A stretch of 64,000 bases of DNA from Sinorhizobium fredii USDA 257 (GTDB lineage: Bacteria; Pseudomonadota; Alphaproteobacteria; Rhizobiales; Rhizobiaceae), in NCBI RefSeq assembly GCF_000265205.3, contig NC_018000.1:3968001-4032000 (forward strand), read 5' to 3'. The notes beneath the pieces were generated by a model. It was not told the origin of the DNA. It worked only from the letters and a program-made list of their open reading frames with translations, and did not search any database. Made by a program: the position numbers and the translations under genes. The stretch's first letter is position 1. Each line of letters starts with the position of its first letter. Below are positions 54,475 to 63,514 of this stretch, piece by piece.

Positions 54475-55605
54475 ATGTCCGAGCAATTCCAGATGACACG
54501 CCGCAGCATGTTGGCGGGCGCCGCGATCGCGGGTGCCCTGACGCCGCTGGTCGGCGCTGTATCCGCGCATGCGGAAGAGGCGGTCGCCAAGGTCGCTCTC
54601 GTCGACGTCGCATCGCTGCCGCGGGTGAAGGTCGATCTCGTCAAGCCGCCCTTCGTCCACGCCCATACTCAGAAGGCCGAAGGCGGCCCGAAGGTCGTCG
54701 AGTTCACGCTGACGATCGAGGAGAAGAAGATCGTTATCGACGAACAGGGCACGGAAGTTCAGGCGATGACCTTCAACGGCTCGGTTCCCGGTCCGCTAAT
54801 GGTCGTGCACCAGGACGACTATGTAGAGCTGACGCTGATCAATCCCGAGACCAACCAGTTGCAGCACAATATCGACTTCCATTCGGCAACCGGCGCGCTG
54901 GGGGGCGGGGCGCTGACGGTCGTCAATCCGGGCGAGACCACGGTGTTACGCTTCAAGGCGACCAAGGCAGGCGTCTTCGTCTACCACTGCGCACCTCCCG
55001 GCATGGTTCCGTGGCACGTCACTTCGGGGATGAACGGCGCGATCATGGTTCTGCCGCGCGAAGGACTGTCCGACGGCAAAGGCAAGTCGATTACCTATGA
55101 CAAGGTCTACTATGTCGGCGAGCAGGACTTCTATGTACCGCGCGACGAAGACGGCAAGTTCAAGAAGTATGAAAGCGCCGGGGACGCCTATGCCGATACG
55201 CTCGAAGTGATGCGCACGCTGACCCCGTCCCATATCGTCTTCAACGGTGCGGTGGGAGCGCTCACCGGCGACAATGCGCTAAAGGCGGCGGTCGGCGAGA
55301 AGGTGCTGATCGTCCATTCGCAGGCCAACCGCGACACCCGCCCACATCTGATCGGCGGCCACGGCGACTATGTCTGGGCGACCGGCAAGTTCCGCAATCC
55401 TCCGGACGTCGATCAGGAGACCTGGTTCATACCCGGCGGCACGGCGGGCGCTGCCTTCTACACTTTCGAGCAGCCCGGCATCTACGCCTACGTGAACCAT
55501 AACCTAATCGAGGCGTTCGAGCTCGGCGCCGCCGCCCATTTTGCCGTCACCGGCGATTGGAACGACGACCTGATGACTTCGGTTCGTGCTCCTTCGGGCA
55601 CCTGA
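54475..55605 (+). CDS. nirK: Copper-containing nitrite reductase NirK
   Basis: A 376-residue two-domain cupredoxin enzyme that reduces nitrite to NO in the periplasm. The Tat signal has [14 protein letters not shown] (residues 8-21). Type 1 copper ligands include the His before the [15 protein letters not shown] segment and [17 protein letters not shown]. Type 2 copper His residues are in HNIDFH and the second domain GGHGDYVW and [18 protein letters not shown] precedes the ATG at 54475. nirV follows after about 100 bases. Confidence 0.98.
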   Translation: MSEQFQMTRRSMLAGAAIAGALTPLVGAVSAHAEEAVAKVALVDVASLPRVKVDLVKPPFVHAHTQKAEGGPKVVEFTLTIEEKKIVIDEQGTEVQAMTFNGSVPGPLMVVHQDDYVELTLINPETNQLQHNIDFHSATGALGGGALTVVNPGETTVLRFKATKAGVFVYHCAPPGMVPWHVTSGMNGAIMVLPREGLSDGKGKSITYDKVYYVGEQDFYVPRDEDGKFKKYESAGDAYADTLEVMRTLTPSHIVFNGAVGALTGDNALKAAVGEKVLIVHSQANRDTRPHLIGGHGDYVWATGKFRNPPDVDQETWFIPGGTAGAAFYTFEQPGIYAYVNHNLIEAFELGAAAHFAVTGDWNDDLMTSVRAPSGT

Positions 55606-55709
55606 CAGATGCCGGTCGCTCCGATGGCCCACGTCGGAGCGACCGTGGAAATCGCCGCCTGACCCCTCGGCGAGACCGGCATGGAAGGGATCGTCGCAAG
55701 GAGGCCGCC

Positions 55710-56624
55710 ATGGCCGCACTTTCCAAAATCAGAGAAGGCGCTCCCATCTCGCTTGCAATACCCTCCGCGCTCTTTCTGATTCTCGCGGGACTCCTTGCAA
55801 TTGAGACGCGGCTGCTGGGGAGCGCTCCGTCTGGCAGCGCCCTCAATGAGCCGCCCGTCGTGACCGTCGCCTCGCACGATTTCCGGTATCGGGTCGCCGG
55901 TGAGTTCTTCAAGAATGACTACGCCGTCGACGGGCCGGTGGAGACTGTGCGCATAAGCGCGCCGCTCACGATCATGAAATATCAGGTGACGGCAGCCGAT
56001 TACGCGCGCTGCGTGGCGGAAGATGCCTGTCCGGCCGCCGAACCCGAGCACGTGCCCAACGATCCCGAAGACATGCCGGCAACGGGCGTGAGCTTCGACG
56101 ATGCGCAGGCCTATGCGGCCTGGCTCAGCCGGCGAACCGGCGCAGTCTGGGTCCTCCCGACGGACGAGCAGCTTGCCTTTGCGGCGGGCAGCCGTTTTCC
56201 CGACGACGCGCTCGGCGTCGAAGACGACGGCTCCAATCCGGCCTTACGATGGCTCGCCGACTACTACCGCGAGACGGCGCGCAAGGCGTCCCGCGAGCCG
56301 GAGCCGCAGCGGCTCGGACATTTCGGCGAGAGCGAGACGGGCCTCTCCGACTTCGCCGGCAATGTCTGGGAATGGACGACGACCTGCATCCGGCGCGTCA
56401 CGCTCGACCGCGCGGGAAAGGTTGCCAGCGATGCCTCATCCTGCGGCATCTACATCGCCACCGGCAAGCATCGGGCCGCGCTCAGCTCCTTTGTGCGCAA
56501 CCCTAAGGGGGGCGGCTGCGCCGTCGGCGCGCCGCCTGACAATGTCGGCTTCCGCCTGGTGAAGGATACGCGGTGGTATGCGCCCTTGCTGCAGACGCTG
56601 CGCGAGAGGGGTCTCGACGTCTGA
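55710..56624 (+). CDS. nirV: NirV, FGE-sulfatase-domain protein
   Basis: A 304-residue protein with one N-terminal span (ISLAIPSALFLILAGLLAI) and a formylglycine-generating-enzyme-like domain (TIMKYQVTAADYARCVAEDA, then ATGVSFDDAQAYAAWLSRRTG, then SETGLSDFAGNVWEWT, ending GAPPDNVGFRLVK). NirV is found directly after nirK in rhizobia and other denitrifiers; its exact role is not known. AAGGAGG precedes the ATG at 55710. Confidence 0.94.
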   Translation: MAALSKIREGAPISLAIPSALFLILAGLLAIETRLLGSAPSGSALNEPPVVTVASHDFRYRVAGEFFKNDYAVDGPVETVRISAPLTIMKYQVTAADYARCVAEDACPAAEPEHVPNDPEDMPATGVSFDDAQAYAAWLSRRTGAVWVLPTDEQLAFAAGSRFPDDALGVEDDGSNPALRWLADYYRETARKASREPEPQRLGHFGESETGLSDFAGNVWEWTTTCIRRVTLDRAGKVASDASSCGIYIATGKHRAALSSFVRNPKGGGCAVGAPPDNVGFRLVKDTRWYAPLLQTLRERGLDV

Positions 56625-57300
56625 AGTGCGCCGCCTCGTCGTGATCCGGCACGGAGAATCCTCTTACGAGGATCCACGTGGTTAAAGGGCAGGTTCCGGA
56701 GGCCGAACACAGCGCACGAGAGAGCCGCCGCTCCTGTGCGAACGGATCCACCCCGGCGCCTCCGCTGAGCCGCAGCTCGAGATAGAACGAGTCCTTGGGT
56801 TCTTGCGGAGCCGGGCAAAGGGGTTGCCCCTCTCCATGCGACTGTCGCCCTGTCCAGGGGCGAACATAGCGCGGCGCGCCAATCCTTCCTCTCGGGCTGA
56901 GAGCCGAATCAGGAGCGAAGAATTCGGACACGAGGGTCAGCGGTCGCAAATCCAACCGTGTCGAATGTCGCCATCAATCCAGGCCGCCTCCATCAGGTAC
57001 CCGGTCAGGTAGAAGTCGCCGGCAACAATGCTTCGGTGCGGGCGATGCAATGCCCGAGGTGAAGCAGGCGCTCAGTGCGGCTCGTCAATAGGCTTGTCCG
57101 GTGCGCCAATGCGACGCGCCTTGCTCACCGAGCGCGGTCGGAAGATGGGGATCAGCCTCCAAGTGCTTCTTCAACCACTCCGACGAATCCGCCTTTTGTC
57201 GCCACCGCGAAACCTCTGCTTTTTTCCCTGTTTCCGCCATGTTAGTAAAATCGCAGCCGCAATTGTTCCGATTCAAGGACTCCTGCAGTAGGAAAATGGA
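56625..57300. other. Gene-free stretch between nirV and nnrR
   Basis: Almost 700 bases without a convincing gene. Short frames on both strands (for example near 56700-56880) are rich in Arg/Pro/Ser, as in non-coding high-GC sequence. An inverted repeat CCTCTTACGAGG lies near 56660. The last 50 bases before nnrR contain a possible NnrR box at 57263. Confidence 0.4.
57263..57276. promoter_or_regulatory. Possible NnrR-type box close to the nnrR start
   Basis: TTGTTCCGATTCAA fits TTG-N8-CAA but lies only about 31 bases before the nnrR start, so if real it would overlap the promoter and could act as a repressor or autoregulatory site. The arms are weak and this could be chance. Confidence 0.3.
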
Positions 57301-57996
57301 ATGAAGATCGACCGGAGTGTCGTGAGGTCGCTTGCCCTGTTCGACAGGATGAGCGACGCAGATCTGGACAGGCTGCTCGCCCATGCGACGGCAAGACGCG
57401 TCCCGCCAGGCGACGCGGTGTTCGAGCAGGGTCAGACAGCCACTAGCTTTTTCCTGCTCCTGCATGGGCGGCTGAAGGTGACCCAAGTCACCGAGGACGG
57501 TCAGCAGATCATAGTGCGCGTCGTCCATCCGGGCGACCTCTTCGGATTTGCAAAGGCGCTGCAGCGTTCGGATTATCCAGGTACTGCGACCGCCGCCACT
57601 GAAAGCCTCGCTCTTTCCTGGCCGACGGACCTTTGGCCGCAATTCGTCGAGCAGAATCCGCTCCTTGCCGTCAGCACCATGCAGACGATCGGCCAGCGCC
57701 TCGAAGAGGCGCACACGCGGATCCGCGAGATGTCGACACAGGAGGTGGAGAGGCGCGTCGCCCATGCGGTGCTGCGCCTTTCGCGACAGGCTGGCAAGCA
57801 GGAAAAAGGCGGCATCCGAATCGACTTTCCGATTTCCCGCCAAGACATCGCTGAAATGACGGGAACCACACTGCATACGGTGTCGCGCATTCTCAGCGCC
57901 TGGGAGCAGAAGGGGCTGGTCGAGGGTGGGCGTCAGAAGCTCATCATCCGCGACCTGCCAGGCCTGGCGGCGCTCGCCGAAGGTGGACGGGACTAG
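57301..57996 (+). CDS. nnrR: NnrR, Crp/FNR-family NO-responsive activator
   Basis: A 231-residue Crp/FNR regulator. The cyclic-nucleotide-like sensor fold spans about residues 15-130 (GQTATSFFLLLHGRLKVTQV) and the helix-turn-helix is SRQDIAEMTGTTLHTVSRILSAWE. It has no FNR-type N-terminal cysteine cluster, as expected for NnrR, which activates nirK and nor genes when NO is present. It sits between nirV and pseudoazurin, and TTG-N8-CAA sites lie before most denitrification units here. Confidence 0.92.
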   Translation: MKIDRSVVRSLALFDRMSDADLDRLLAHATARRVPPGDAVFEQGQTATSFFLLLHGRLKVTQVTEDGQQIIVRVVHPGDLFGFAKALQRSDYPGTATAATESLALSWPTDLWPQFVEQNPLLAVSTMQTIGQRLEEAHTRIREMSTQEVERRVAHAVLRLSRQAGKQEKGGIRIDFPISRQDIAEMTGTTLHTVSRILSAWEQKGLVEGGRQKLIIRDLPGLAALAEGGRD

Positions 57997-58016
57997 CTGG
58001 ATTTTCCCGTGACTGT

Positions 58017-58030
58017 TTGACAAGCATCAA
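58017..58030. promoter_or_regulatory. FNR/NnrR-type box upstream of pseudoazurin
   Basis: TTGACAAGCATCAA, arms TTGA and TCAA, about 82 bases before the azu GTG start. Confidence 0.68.
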
Positions 58031-58046
58031 AGAGCAGTTGCTCTTT
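58029..58046 (+). terminator. Small hairpin between nnrR and azu
   Basis: AAAGAGCA pairs with TGCTCTTT around a 2-base loop, followed by CTGTTTTA. It may end nnrR transcription or lie in the azu leader; it overlaps the edge of the FNR-type box by two bases. Confidence 0.4.
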
Positions 58047-58105
58047 CTGTTTTATCTCCTTGCCGTAAGGACCAAACAGGGTTCTGAAACCAAGGAGAAA
58101 TTCTA

Positions 58106-58549
58106 GTGCGCATAATTGCAAAGGGCATGGCAGTCGCCGCAGTTCTTGCCGCCTTCACAGGCACGGCATTCGCCGCCGATTTCGAGGTCCGCATGCTGAA
58201 CAAGGGCGCCGAGGGCGCAATGATCTTCGAACCGGCATTCGTCAAGGTCAATCCGGGCGACAGCGTCACGTTCGTTCCAACTGACAAGGGACATAACGTC
58301 GAGACGATCAAGGACATGATTCCCGACGGGGCCACGGCCTTCAAGAGCAAGATGAACGAGACCTATAAAGTGACTTTCGACGTACCGGGAGTCTACGGCG
58401 TCAAGTGCACGCCGCATGTCGGCATGGGCATGGTCGCGGCCGTCGTCGTCGGTGATGCGCCTGCCAATGTCGAGAAGGTGAAGGCAGTGAAGTTGCCCAA
58501 AAAGGCGCGGGAGCGCCTAGACGCCGCTCTCGCCGGGGCCCTCCAATAG
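58106..58549 (+). CDS. azu: Pseudoazurin (periplasmic electron donor)
   Basis: A 147-residue blue copper protein with signal peptide (to about TAFAADFEV). Copper ligands are His in DKGHNVETI and Cys, His, Met in [11 protein letters not shown]. It carries electrons from the cytochrome bc1 side to NirK and possibly NorC. The start is a GTG at 58106 with AAGGAG eight bases upstream; translation then reads [19 protein letters not shown]. An FNR/NnrR-type box lies upstream. Confidence 0.94.
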   Translation: MRIIAKGMAVAAVLAAFTGTAFAADFEVRMLNKGAEGAMIFEPAFVKVNPGDSVTFVPTDKGHNVETIKDMIPDGATAFKSKMNETYKVTFDVPGVYGVKCTPHVGMGMVAAVVVGDAPANVEKVKAVKLPKKARERLDAALAGALQ

Positions 58550-58687
58550 AATCGGCAGCACTTCAAATGAAATATCGGGCCCGGTGCAGTACAACCCTGT
58601 CTGCGCCGGGTCCGCTTAATGTAGCTGCCATCGATAGTTTAGTCGTATCGAAATATACTGGAACCTTCACCGTTTCCCGCCAAGTAG

Positions 58688-58701
58688 TTGACAAAAATCA
58701 A
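58688..58701. promoter_or_regulatory. FNR/FixK-type box upstream of the nap operon
   Basis: TTGACAAAAATCAA is a close match to the FNR/FixK consensus (TTGAC-N4-ATCAA type), about 122 bases before the napE start. It is the best match of all boxes in the window and indicates low-oxygen control of napEFDABC. Confidence 0.75.
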
Positions 58702-58816
58702 TTTCTCCGAGTGTTCGAAACTGAGAATCGACGAATTATCTCGGCTCTCCCTTTATTTTTTTGCTCGAGCCACTAGACTTCCTTGAGGCCCATGCGTTTG
58801 GAGAGGAGACGCTTGA

Positions 58817-59002
58817 ATGCCCGATGCCGACCAGCCAACGGCGAGCCTTCCACGCACGCGGCGACGAAACGAAGTCGTCACCTTTCTCGTGTTGGCGTTC
58901 GGCATCTGGCCGATCGTGGCCGTGGGCGTGGTCGGTGCCTACGGATTTCTCGTCTGGATGTTCCAGCTCATCTTCGGGCCACCTGGTCCGCCAGCGCATT
59001 GA
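58817..59002 (+). CDS. napE: NapE, small membrane protein of periplasmic nitrate reductase
   Basis: A 61-residue single-span protein (RRNEVVTFLVLAFGIWPIVAV... is the conserved NapE segment). GAGAGGAG lies eight bases before the ATG at 58817. It is the first gene of napEFDABC. Its role is unknown. Confidence 0.9.
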   Translation: MPDADQPTASLPRTRRRNEVVTFLVLAFGIWPIVAVGVVGAYGFLVWMFQLIFGPPGPPAH

Positions 59003-59009
59003 GGGCGAC

Positions 59010-59510
59010 ATGGGTGAGGGGATAGGCATATCGAGGCGGAATTTTCTGCGCGGTCGCTACGAGGGGCGGGGCAAGCGCATCTGTCCTCCCGGAGCCACGT
59101 CCGCGAGCCTTGAAGCCTGTACCGGCTGCGGGAGATGCGTCGACGCCTGTCCGACGCACATCATCCGGCTGATCGCGGATCGCCCCGCGCTCGATTTCTC
59201 CGTCGCGGAGTGCACCTTCTGCGGCCAATGCGCGGAACTCTGTCCCGAGCCGGTCTTCACCGGCCAGCCACAACAATTTCCACATGTCGCGATGATCGGC
59301 GAGAGCTGTCTTGCCAGGAACCGCACCGATTGCCAGGCCTGTCGCGATGTTTGTCCGACGGAGGCGATCCGCTTCCGTCCGCGTGCCGGCGGACCGTTCT
59401 TGCCCGAGCTCAGCGAAGAGGCCTGCACCGGCTGCGGCGCCTGTCTTCCCGTCTGTCCGGTGGCGGCCATAAGCATCCGAGAGGTCGAGTGGGAGCGTGC
59501 CCATGTCTGA
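59010..59510 (+). CDS. napF: NapF ferredoxin-type protein
   Basis: A 166-residue cytoplasmic protein with several [4Fe-4S] motifs: CTGCGRCVDACP, CTFCGQCAELCPEP, CRDVCP after TDCQA, and CTGCGACLPVCP. NapF helps load or keep the cluster of NapA before export. The N-terminal SRRNFLRGRY resembles a remnant twin-arginine motif, as in other NapF proteins. It starts eight bases after napE. Confidence 0.94.
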   Translation: MGEGIGISRRNFLRGRYEGRGKRICPPGATSASLEACTGCGRCVDACPTHIIRLIADRPALDFSVAECTFCGQCAELCPEPVFTGQPQQFPHVAMIGESCLARNRTDCQACRDVCPTEAIRFRPRAGGPFLPELSEEACTGCGACLPVCPVAAISIREVEWERAHV

Positions 59511-59790
59511 TCCGAGCGCGTCCTATCACATCTCCAGCGCCGTCATCGTGACGATGCCGCATATGCGGGAGCGTGTCGTCGCCTGTCTCGCCGAGATGCC
59601 GAACGTCGAGGTTTACGCCCATGAGGCGGGAAAGATCGTCGTCGTGATCGAGGGCACGAGCACCGGGATGCTCGGCGAAAGCCTTTCGCGCATCGCATTG
59701 CTCGAGGGCGTGGTGGCAGCCAACATGGTTTTTGAGCATGTCGAAACTCAAGGAGAGATCGGCCATGACCGGCGAACTGACGCGGCGTGA
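59503..59790 (+). CDS. napD: NapD, Tat-signal chaperone for NapA
   Basis: A 95-residue protein ([20 protein letters not shown], then GKIVVVIEG) that binds the twin-arginine signal of NapA and delays export until the cofactor is in. The ATG at 59503 lies inside the end of napF with GGGAG upstream, and its end overlaps the start of napA by 26 bases, so napF-napD-napA are tightly coupled. Confidence 0.94.
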   Translation: MSDPSASYHISSAVIVTMPHMRERVVACLAEMPNVEVYAHEAGKIVVVIEGTSTGMLGESLSRIALLEGVVAANMVFEHVETQGEIGHDRRTDAA

Positions 59791-62269
59791 AATGTTGAAG
59801 GCGCATGCGGCCGGCATCGCCGCAGCCACTGCGGGCATTGCGCTTCCGGCCGCGGCGCAGCCGGTGCCGGGGGGTGTCGAGGCGCTGCAGATAAAGTGGG
59901 CGAAGGCTCCTTGCCGCTTCTGCGGCACCGGCTGCGGCGTCATGGTCGGCGTTAAGGAGGGACAGGTCGTCGCAACCCATGGCGACATGCAGGCCGAGGT
60001 CAACCGTGGCCTCAACTGCATCAAGGGCTATTTCCTTTCCAAGATCATGTACGGCGCCGACCGTCTCAAGACGCCCTTGATGCGCAAGCGCAACGGTGTC
60101 TTTGCCAAGGACGGCGAGTTCGAGCCGGTGAGCTGGGACGAAGCCTTCGACGTCATGGCAGAGCAGGCGAAGAAGGTGCTGAAGGAGAAGGGCCCGACCG
60201 CCGTCGGCATGTTCGGCTCCGGGCAATGGACGATCTTCGAGGGCTATGCGGCCACCAAGCTGATGCGCGCCGGCTTTCGCTCCAACAATCTCGATCCCAA
60301 TGCCCGCCACTGCATGGCTTCGGCCGCTTACGCCTTCATGCGGACCTTCGGCATGGACGAGCCGATGGGGTGCTACGACGATTTCGAACATGCCGACGCC
60401 TTCGTGCTCTGGGGCTCGAATATGGCCGAGATGCACCCGATCCTGTGGACGCGTCTCGCCGACCGAAGGCTTGGACATGAGCATGTCAAGGTGGCGGTGC
60501 TCTCGACCTTCACCCATCGCAGCATGGATCTCGCCGACATTCCGATCGTCTTCAAGCCCGGCACCGATCTGGCGATCCTCAACTACATCGCCAATCACAT
60601 CATCCAGACGGGCCGGGTCAACGAGGAGTTCGTCAAGAAGCATACGACCTTCATGGTTGGCGCGACCGACATCGGCTACGGCCTGAGGCCCGACGATCCA
60701 CTTGAGCTCAAGGCGACCAACGCCAAGGATGCGGCCAAGATGACGCCGAGCGACTTCGAGAGCTTCAAGACTTTCGTTTCGGAATACACGCTCGACAAGA
60801 CCGTCGAACTGACGGGGGTCGAGGCCGGGTTCCTCGAACAATTGGCCGATCTCTATGCCGATCCCAGCCGCAAGGTGATGTCGCTCTGGACCATGGGCTT
60901 CAACCAGCATGTGCGCGGCGTCTGGGTCAACCACATGGTCTACAACCTCCATTTGTTGACCGGGAAGATCTCCGAGCCCGGCAACAGCCCATTTTCGCTG
61001 ACCGGCCAGCCTTCGGCCTGCGGTACGGCACGCGAGGTCGGCACCTTCGCCCACCGGCTGCCGGCCGACATGACCGTCACCAATCCGGAGCACCGCAAGC
61101 ACGCCGAGGAGATCTGGCGCATTCCCCACGGTCTCATTCCGGAGAAGCCCGGCTATCACGCCGTCGAACAGGACCGGATGCTGAAGGACGGCAAGCTCAA
61201 TTTCTATTGGGTGCAGGTCAACAACAACGTCCAGGCGGCTCCCAATACGGAGAACGAAACCTACCAGGGTTACCGCAATCCGGACAATTTCATCGTCGTC
61301 TCGGACGTCTATCCGACGATCACCGCAATGAGCGCCGACCTCATCCTTCCGGCCGCCATGTGGGTGGAGAAGGAGGGCGCCTATGGCAATGCCGAGCGCC
61401 GTACGCATGTCTGGCACCAACTCGTCGATGCGCCCGGCGAGGCGCGTTCCGATCTCTGGCAGATGGTGGAATTCTCGAAGCGCTTCACCACCGACGAGGC
61501 CTGGCCGGCCGATATCCTCGATGCCAATCCCGGCTATCGCGGCAAGACCCTTTACGAGGTGCTCTTCAAGAACGGCAATGTCGACCGCTTCCCGGCAAGC
61601 GAAATCAACAAGGAATACGCCAACCGGGAGGCCGAGGCCTTCGGCTTCTACATCCAGAAAGGCCTGTTCGAGGAGTATGCCTCCTTCGGGCGCGGACACG
61701 GCCATGACCTGGCGCCCTATGAGCGTTACCACGAGGAACGGGGGCTCCGCTGGCCTGTCGTCGACGGCAAGGAGACGCTGTGGCGCTACCGGGAAGGCTA
61801 TGATCCCTATGTGAAGCCGGGGGAGGGCGTGAAGTTTTATGGCCGCCCGGATGGCAAGGCAGTGATCCTCGCCGTTCCCTACGAGCCGCCGGCGGAATCT
61901 CCCGACGACGAATACAATGTCTGGCTGGTGACGGGCCGCGTCCTCGAGCATTGGCACTCGGGCTCGATGACGATGCGGGTGCCGGAACTCTACAAGGCGT
62001 TCCCCGGTGCCGTCTGCTTCATGAATGCCGGTGACGCCCGCGATCGCGGCATCAACCAGGGCGCCGAGGTGCGGATCGTTTCCCGTCGCGGCGAGATTCG
62101 CGCCCGCGTCGAGACGCGCGGCCGCAACCGAATGCCGCCGGGCGTCATCTTCGTACCCTGGTTCGACGCCAGCAGGCTGATCAACAAGGTGACACTCGAC
62201 GCAACCGATCCCATCTCCAAACAGACGGATTTCAAAAAATGCGCGGTCAAAATCGTCTCTGTCGCATGA
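59765..62269 (+). CDS. napA: Periplasmic nitrate reductase catalytic subunit NapA
   Basis: An 834-residue molybdopterin enzyme that reduces nitrate to nitrite in the periplasm. The Tat signal is [19 protein letters not shown] (residues 6-24). The [4Fe-4S] cluster cysteines are Cys50, Cys53, Cys57 and Cys85 (CRFCGTGCG and NCIKGYF). The molybdenum ligand is Cys183 in [16 protein letters not shown] lies upstream of the ATG at 59765. The napB start overlaps its stop (ATGA). Confidence 0.98.
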   Translation: MTGELTRREMLKAHAAGIAAATAGIALPAAAQPVPGGVEALQIKWAKAPCRFCGTGCGVMVGVKEGQVVATHGDMQAEVNRGLNCIKGYFLSKIMYGADRLKTPLMRKRNGVFAKDGEFEPVSWDEAFDVMAEQAKKVLKEKGPTAVGMFGSGQWTIFEGYAATKLMRAGFRSNNLDPNARHCMASAAYAFMRTFGMDEPMGCYDDFEHADAFVLWGSNMAEMHPILWTRLADRRLGHEHVKVAVLSTFTHRSMDLADIPIVFKPGTDLAILNYIANHIIQTGRVNEEFVKKHTTFMVGATDIGYGLRPDDPLELKATNAKDAAKMTPSDFESFKTFVSEYTLDKTVELTGVEAGFLEQLADLYADPSRKVMSLWTMGFNQHVRGVWVNHMVYNLHLLTGKISEPGNSPFSLTGQPSACGTAREVGTFAHRLPADMTVTNPEHRKHAEEIWRIPHGLIPEKPGYHAVEQDRMLKDGKLNFYWVQVNNNVQAAPNTENETYQGYRNPDNFIVVSDVYPTITAMSADLILPAAMWVEKEGAYGNAERRTHVWHQLVDAPGEARSDLWQMVEFSKRFTTDEAWPADILDANPGYRGKTLYEVLFKNGNVDRFPASEINKEYANREAEAFGFYIQKGLFEEYASFGRGHGHDLAPYERYHEERGLRWPVVDGKETLWRYREGYDPYVKPGEGVKFYGRPDGKAVILAVPYEPPAESPDDEYNVWLVTGRVLEHWHSGSMTMRVPELYKAFPGAVCFMNAGDARDRGINQGAEVRIVSRRGEIRARVETRGRNRMPPGVIFVPWFDASRLINKVTLDATDPISKQTDFKKCAVKIVSVA

Positions 62270-62745
62270 TGAGAAGCCCCGGATCGTGGCTCGGAGGGCT
62301 GTTGGCGATCCTCTTCGTCGCAACGGGGGCGATCGCCCAGATGGTGCCGGGCGAGAGGGTGCCGGAGCTCTCCGGACCGCCGCAGGAGATGGGCGAGGTG
62401 GAGGCGGAGCCAATCCCCAAGTGGGTCGTCGACGACGCCCGGAAGGAGCGGGCCTATCCCGACCAGCCGCCGGTCATCCCCCATTCGATCGAAGGGTACC
62501 AGCTTTCGGTCAACACCAACCGGTGCCTCTCCTGCCACAAGCGCGAACTGACCCAGGAGTCCGGCGCGCCGATGATCAGCGTGACCCATTACATGACGCG
62601 GGAAGGCCAGATGCTCGCGGACGTTTCGCCGCGGCGCTATTTCTGCACGGCGTGCCATGTCCCCCAGGCCGACGTGCGTCCGCTTGTCGAAAACACCTTC
62701 AAAGACATGAGCGAGATGGGCGTCAAGCAGGCAGGGAGCGAGTAG
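62266..62745 (+). CDS. napB: NapB dihaem cytochrome c subunit
   Basis: A 159-residue periplasmic cytochrome with a signal peptide ([18 protein letters not shown]) and two haem motifs, CLSCH at about residue 88 and CTACH at about 128. It passes electrons from NapC to NapA. The ATG at 62266 overlaps the napA stop; a second ATG follows directly. napC starts three bases after its stop. Confidence 0.96.
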   Translation: MMRSPGSWLGGLLAILFVATGAIAQMVPGERVPELSGPPQEMGEVEAEPIPKWVVDDARKERAYPDQPPVIPHSIEGYQLSVNTNRCLSCHKRELTQESGAPMISVTHYMTREGQMLADVSPRRYFCTACHVPQADVRPLVENTFKDMSEMGVKQAGSE

Positions 62746-62748
62746 GCC

Positions 62749-63450
62749 ATGGCTCGGATAAAGCGCGTCCTGCTCTGGGTGTGGAAGCTTCTGACAACGC
62801 CGGCCGCAACCCTCAGCCTCGCATTCCTGACGCTCGGCGGCTTCGTCGGCGGCGTGATCTTCTGGGGCGCCTTCAACACCGCTTTGGAGCTCACCAACAC
62901 GGAGGAGTTTTGCGTCTCCTGTCATGAGATGCGGACCAACGTCTATGAGGAGCTTACGCGCACGGTTCATTTCGCCAACCGCTCGGGCGTCCGGGCGTCC
63001 TGTCCCGACTGTCACGTGCCGCATGAATGGACGGACAAGATCGCTCGCAAGATGCAGGCTTCGAAGGAAGTCTGGGGCAAGATCTTCGGTACCATCAACA
63101 CGCGCGAGAAATTCCTCGACCACCGGCTGGAGCTCGCCAAGCACGAATGGGCTCGGCTCAAGGCCAATGACAGCCTTGAATGCCGCAACTGTCACTCGTC
63201 GGCGGCGATGGACCTCTCGAAGCAGACACAACGCGCCGCCGAGATCCATACCCGCTACCTGCTGCCCGGAAAGGCCACCTGCATCGATTGCCACAAGGGC
63301 ATCGCCCACGAACTGCCGAACATGCAGGGCGTCGAGCCCGGCTGGAAGTTGCCGCCTGAACTCGAAGGAGAGAAGCTGCCTTCTGCTTCCGCGATCGATG
63401 AGCTGAAGCGGGTCATGGACAAGGCTCACAGCGCGGCGCTCGCGAATTGA
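62749..63450 (+). CDS. napC: NapC membrane tetrahaem cytochrome c
   Basis: A 233-residue NapC/NirT-family quinol dehydrogenase. One N-terminal span ([22 protein letters not shown]) anchors four haems: CVSCH, CPDCH, CRNCH and CIDCH. It oxidises ubiquinol and reduces NapB. It ends the nap operon. The converging Usp gene begins its stop 65 bases further on. Confidence 0.97.
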   Translation: MARIKRVLLWVWKLLTTPAATLSLAFLTLGGFVGGVIFWGAFNTALELTNTEEFCVSCHEMRTNVYEELTRTVHFANRSGVRASCPDCHVPHEWTDKIARKMQASKEVWGKIFGTINTREKFLDHRLELAKHEWARLKANDSLECRNCHSSAAMDLSKQTQRAAEIHTRYLLPGKATCIDCHKGIAHELPNMQGVEPGWKLPPELEGEKLPSASAIDELKRVMDKAHSAALAN

Positions 63451-63514
63451 GACCACCGAACGCCCGAGGCTTGCGGCGGGGCTTCTGAAGCCTCCCGGTA
63501 ACCGGAACAGACGG

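Noticed and set aside
57085..58023. Minus-strand frame of 312 codons over nnrR
   Set aside because: Overlaps the clear Crp/FNR protein and has no recognisable domain.
59543..62413. A very long open frame (956 codons) on the strand opposite napA
   Set aside because: It mirrors napA with the usual high-GC shadow composition (His/Asp/Gly-rich, no recognised domain), and napA on the plus strand has every catalytic motif.
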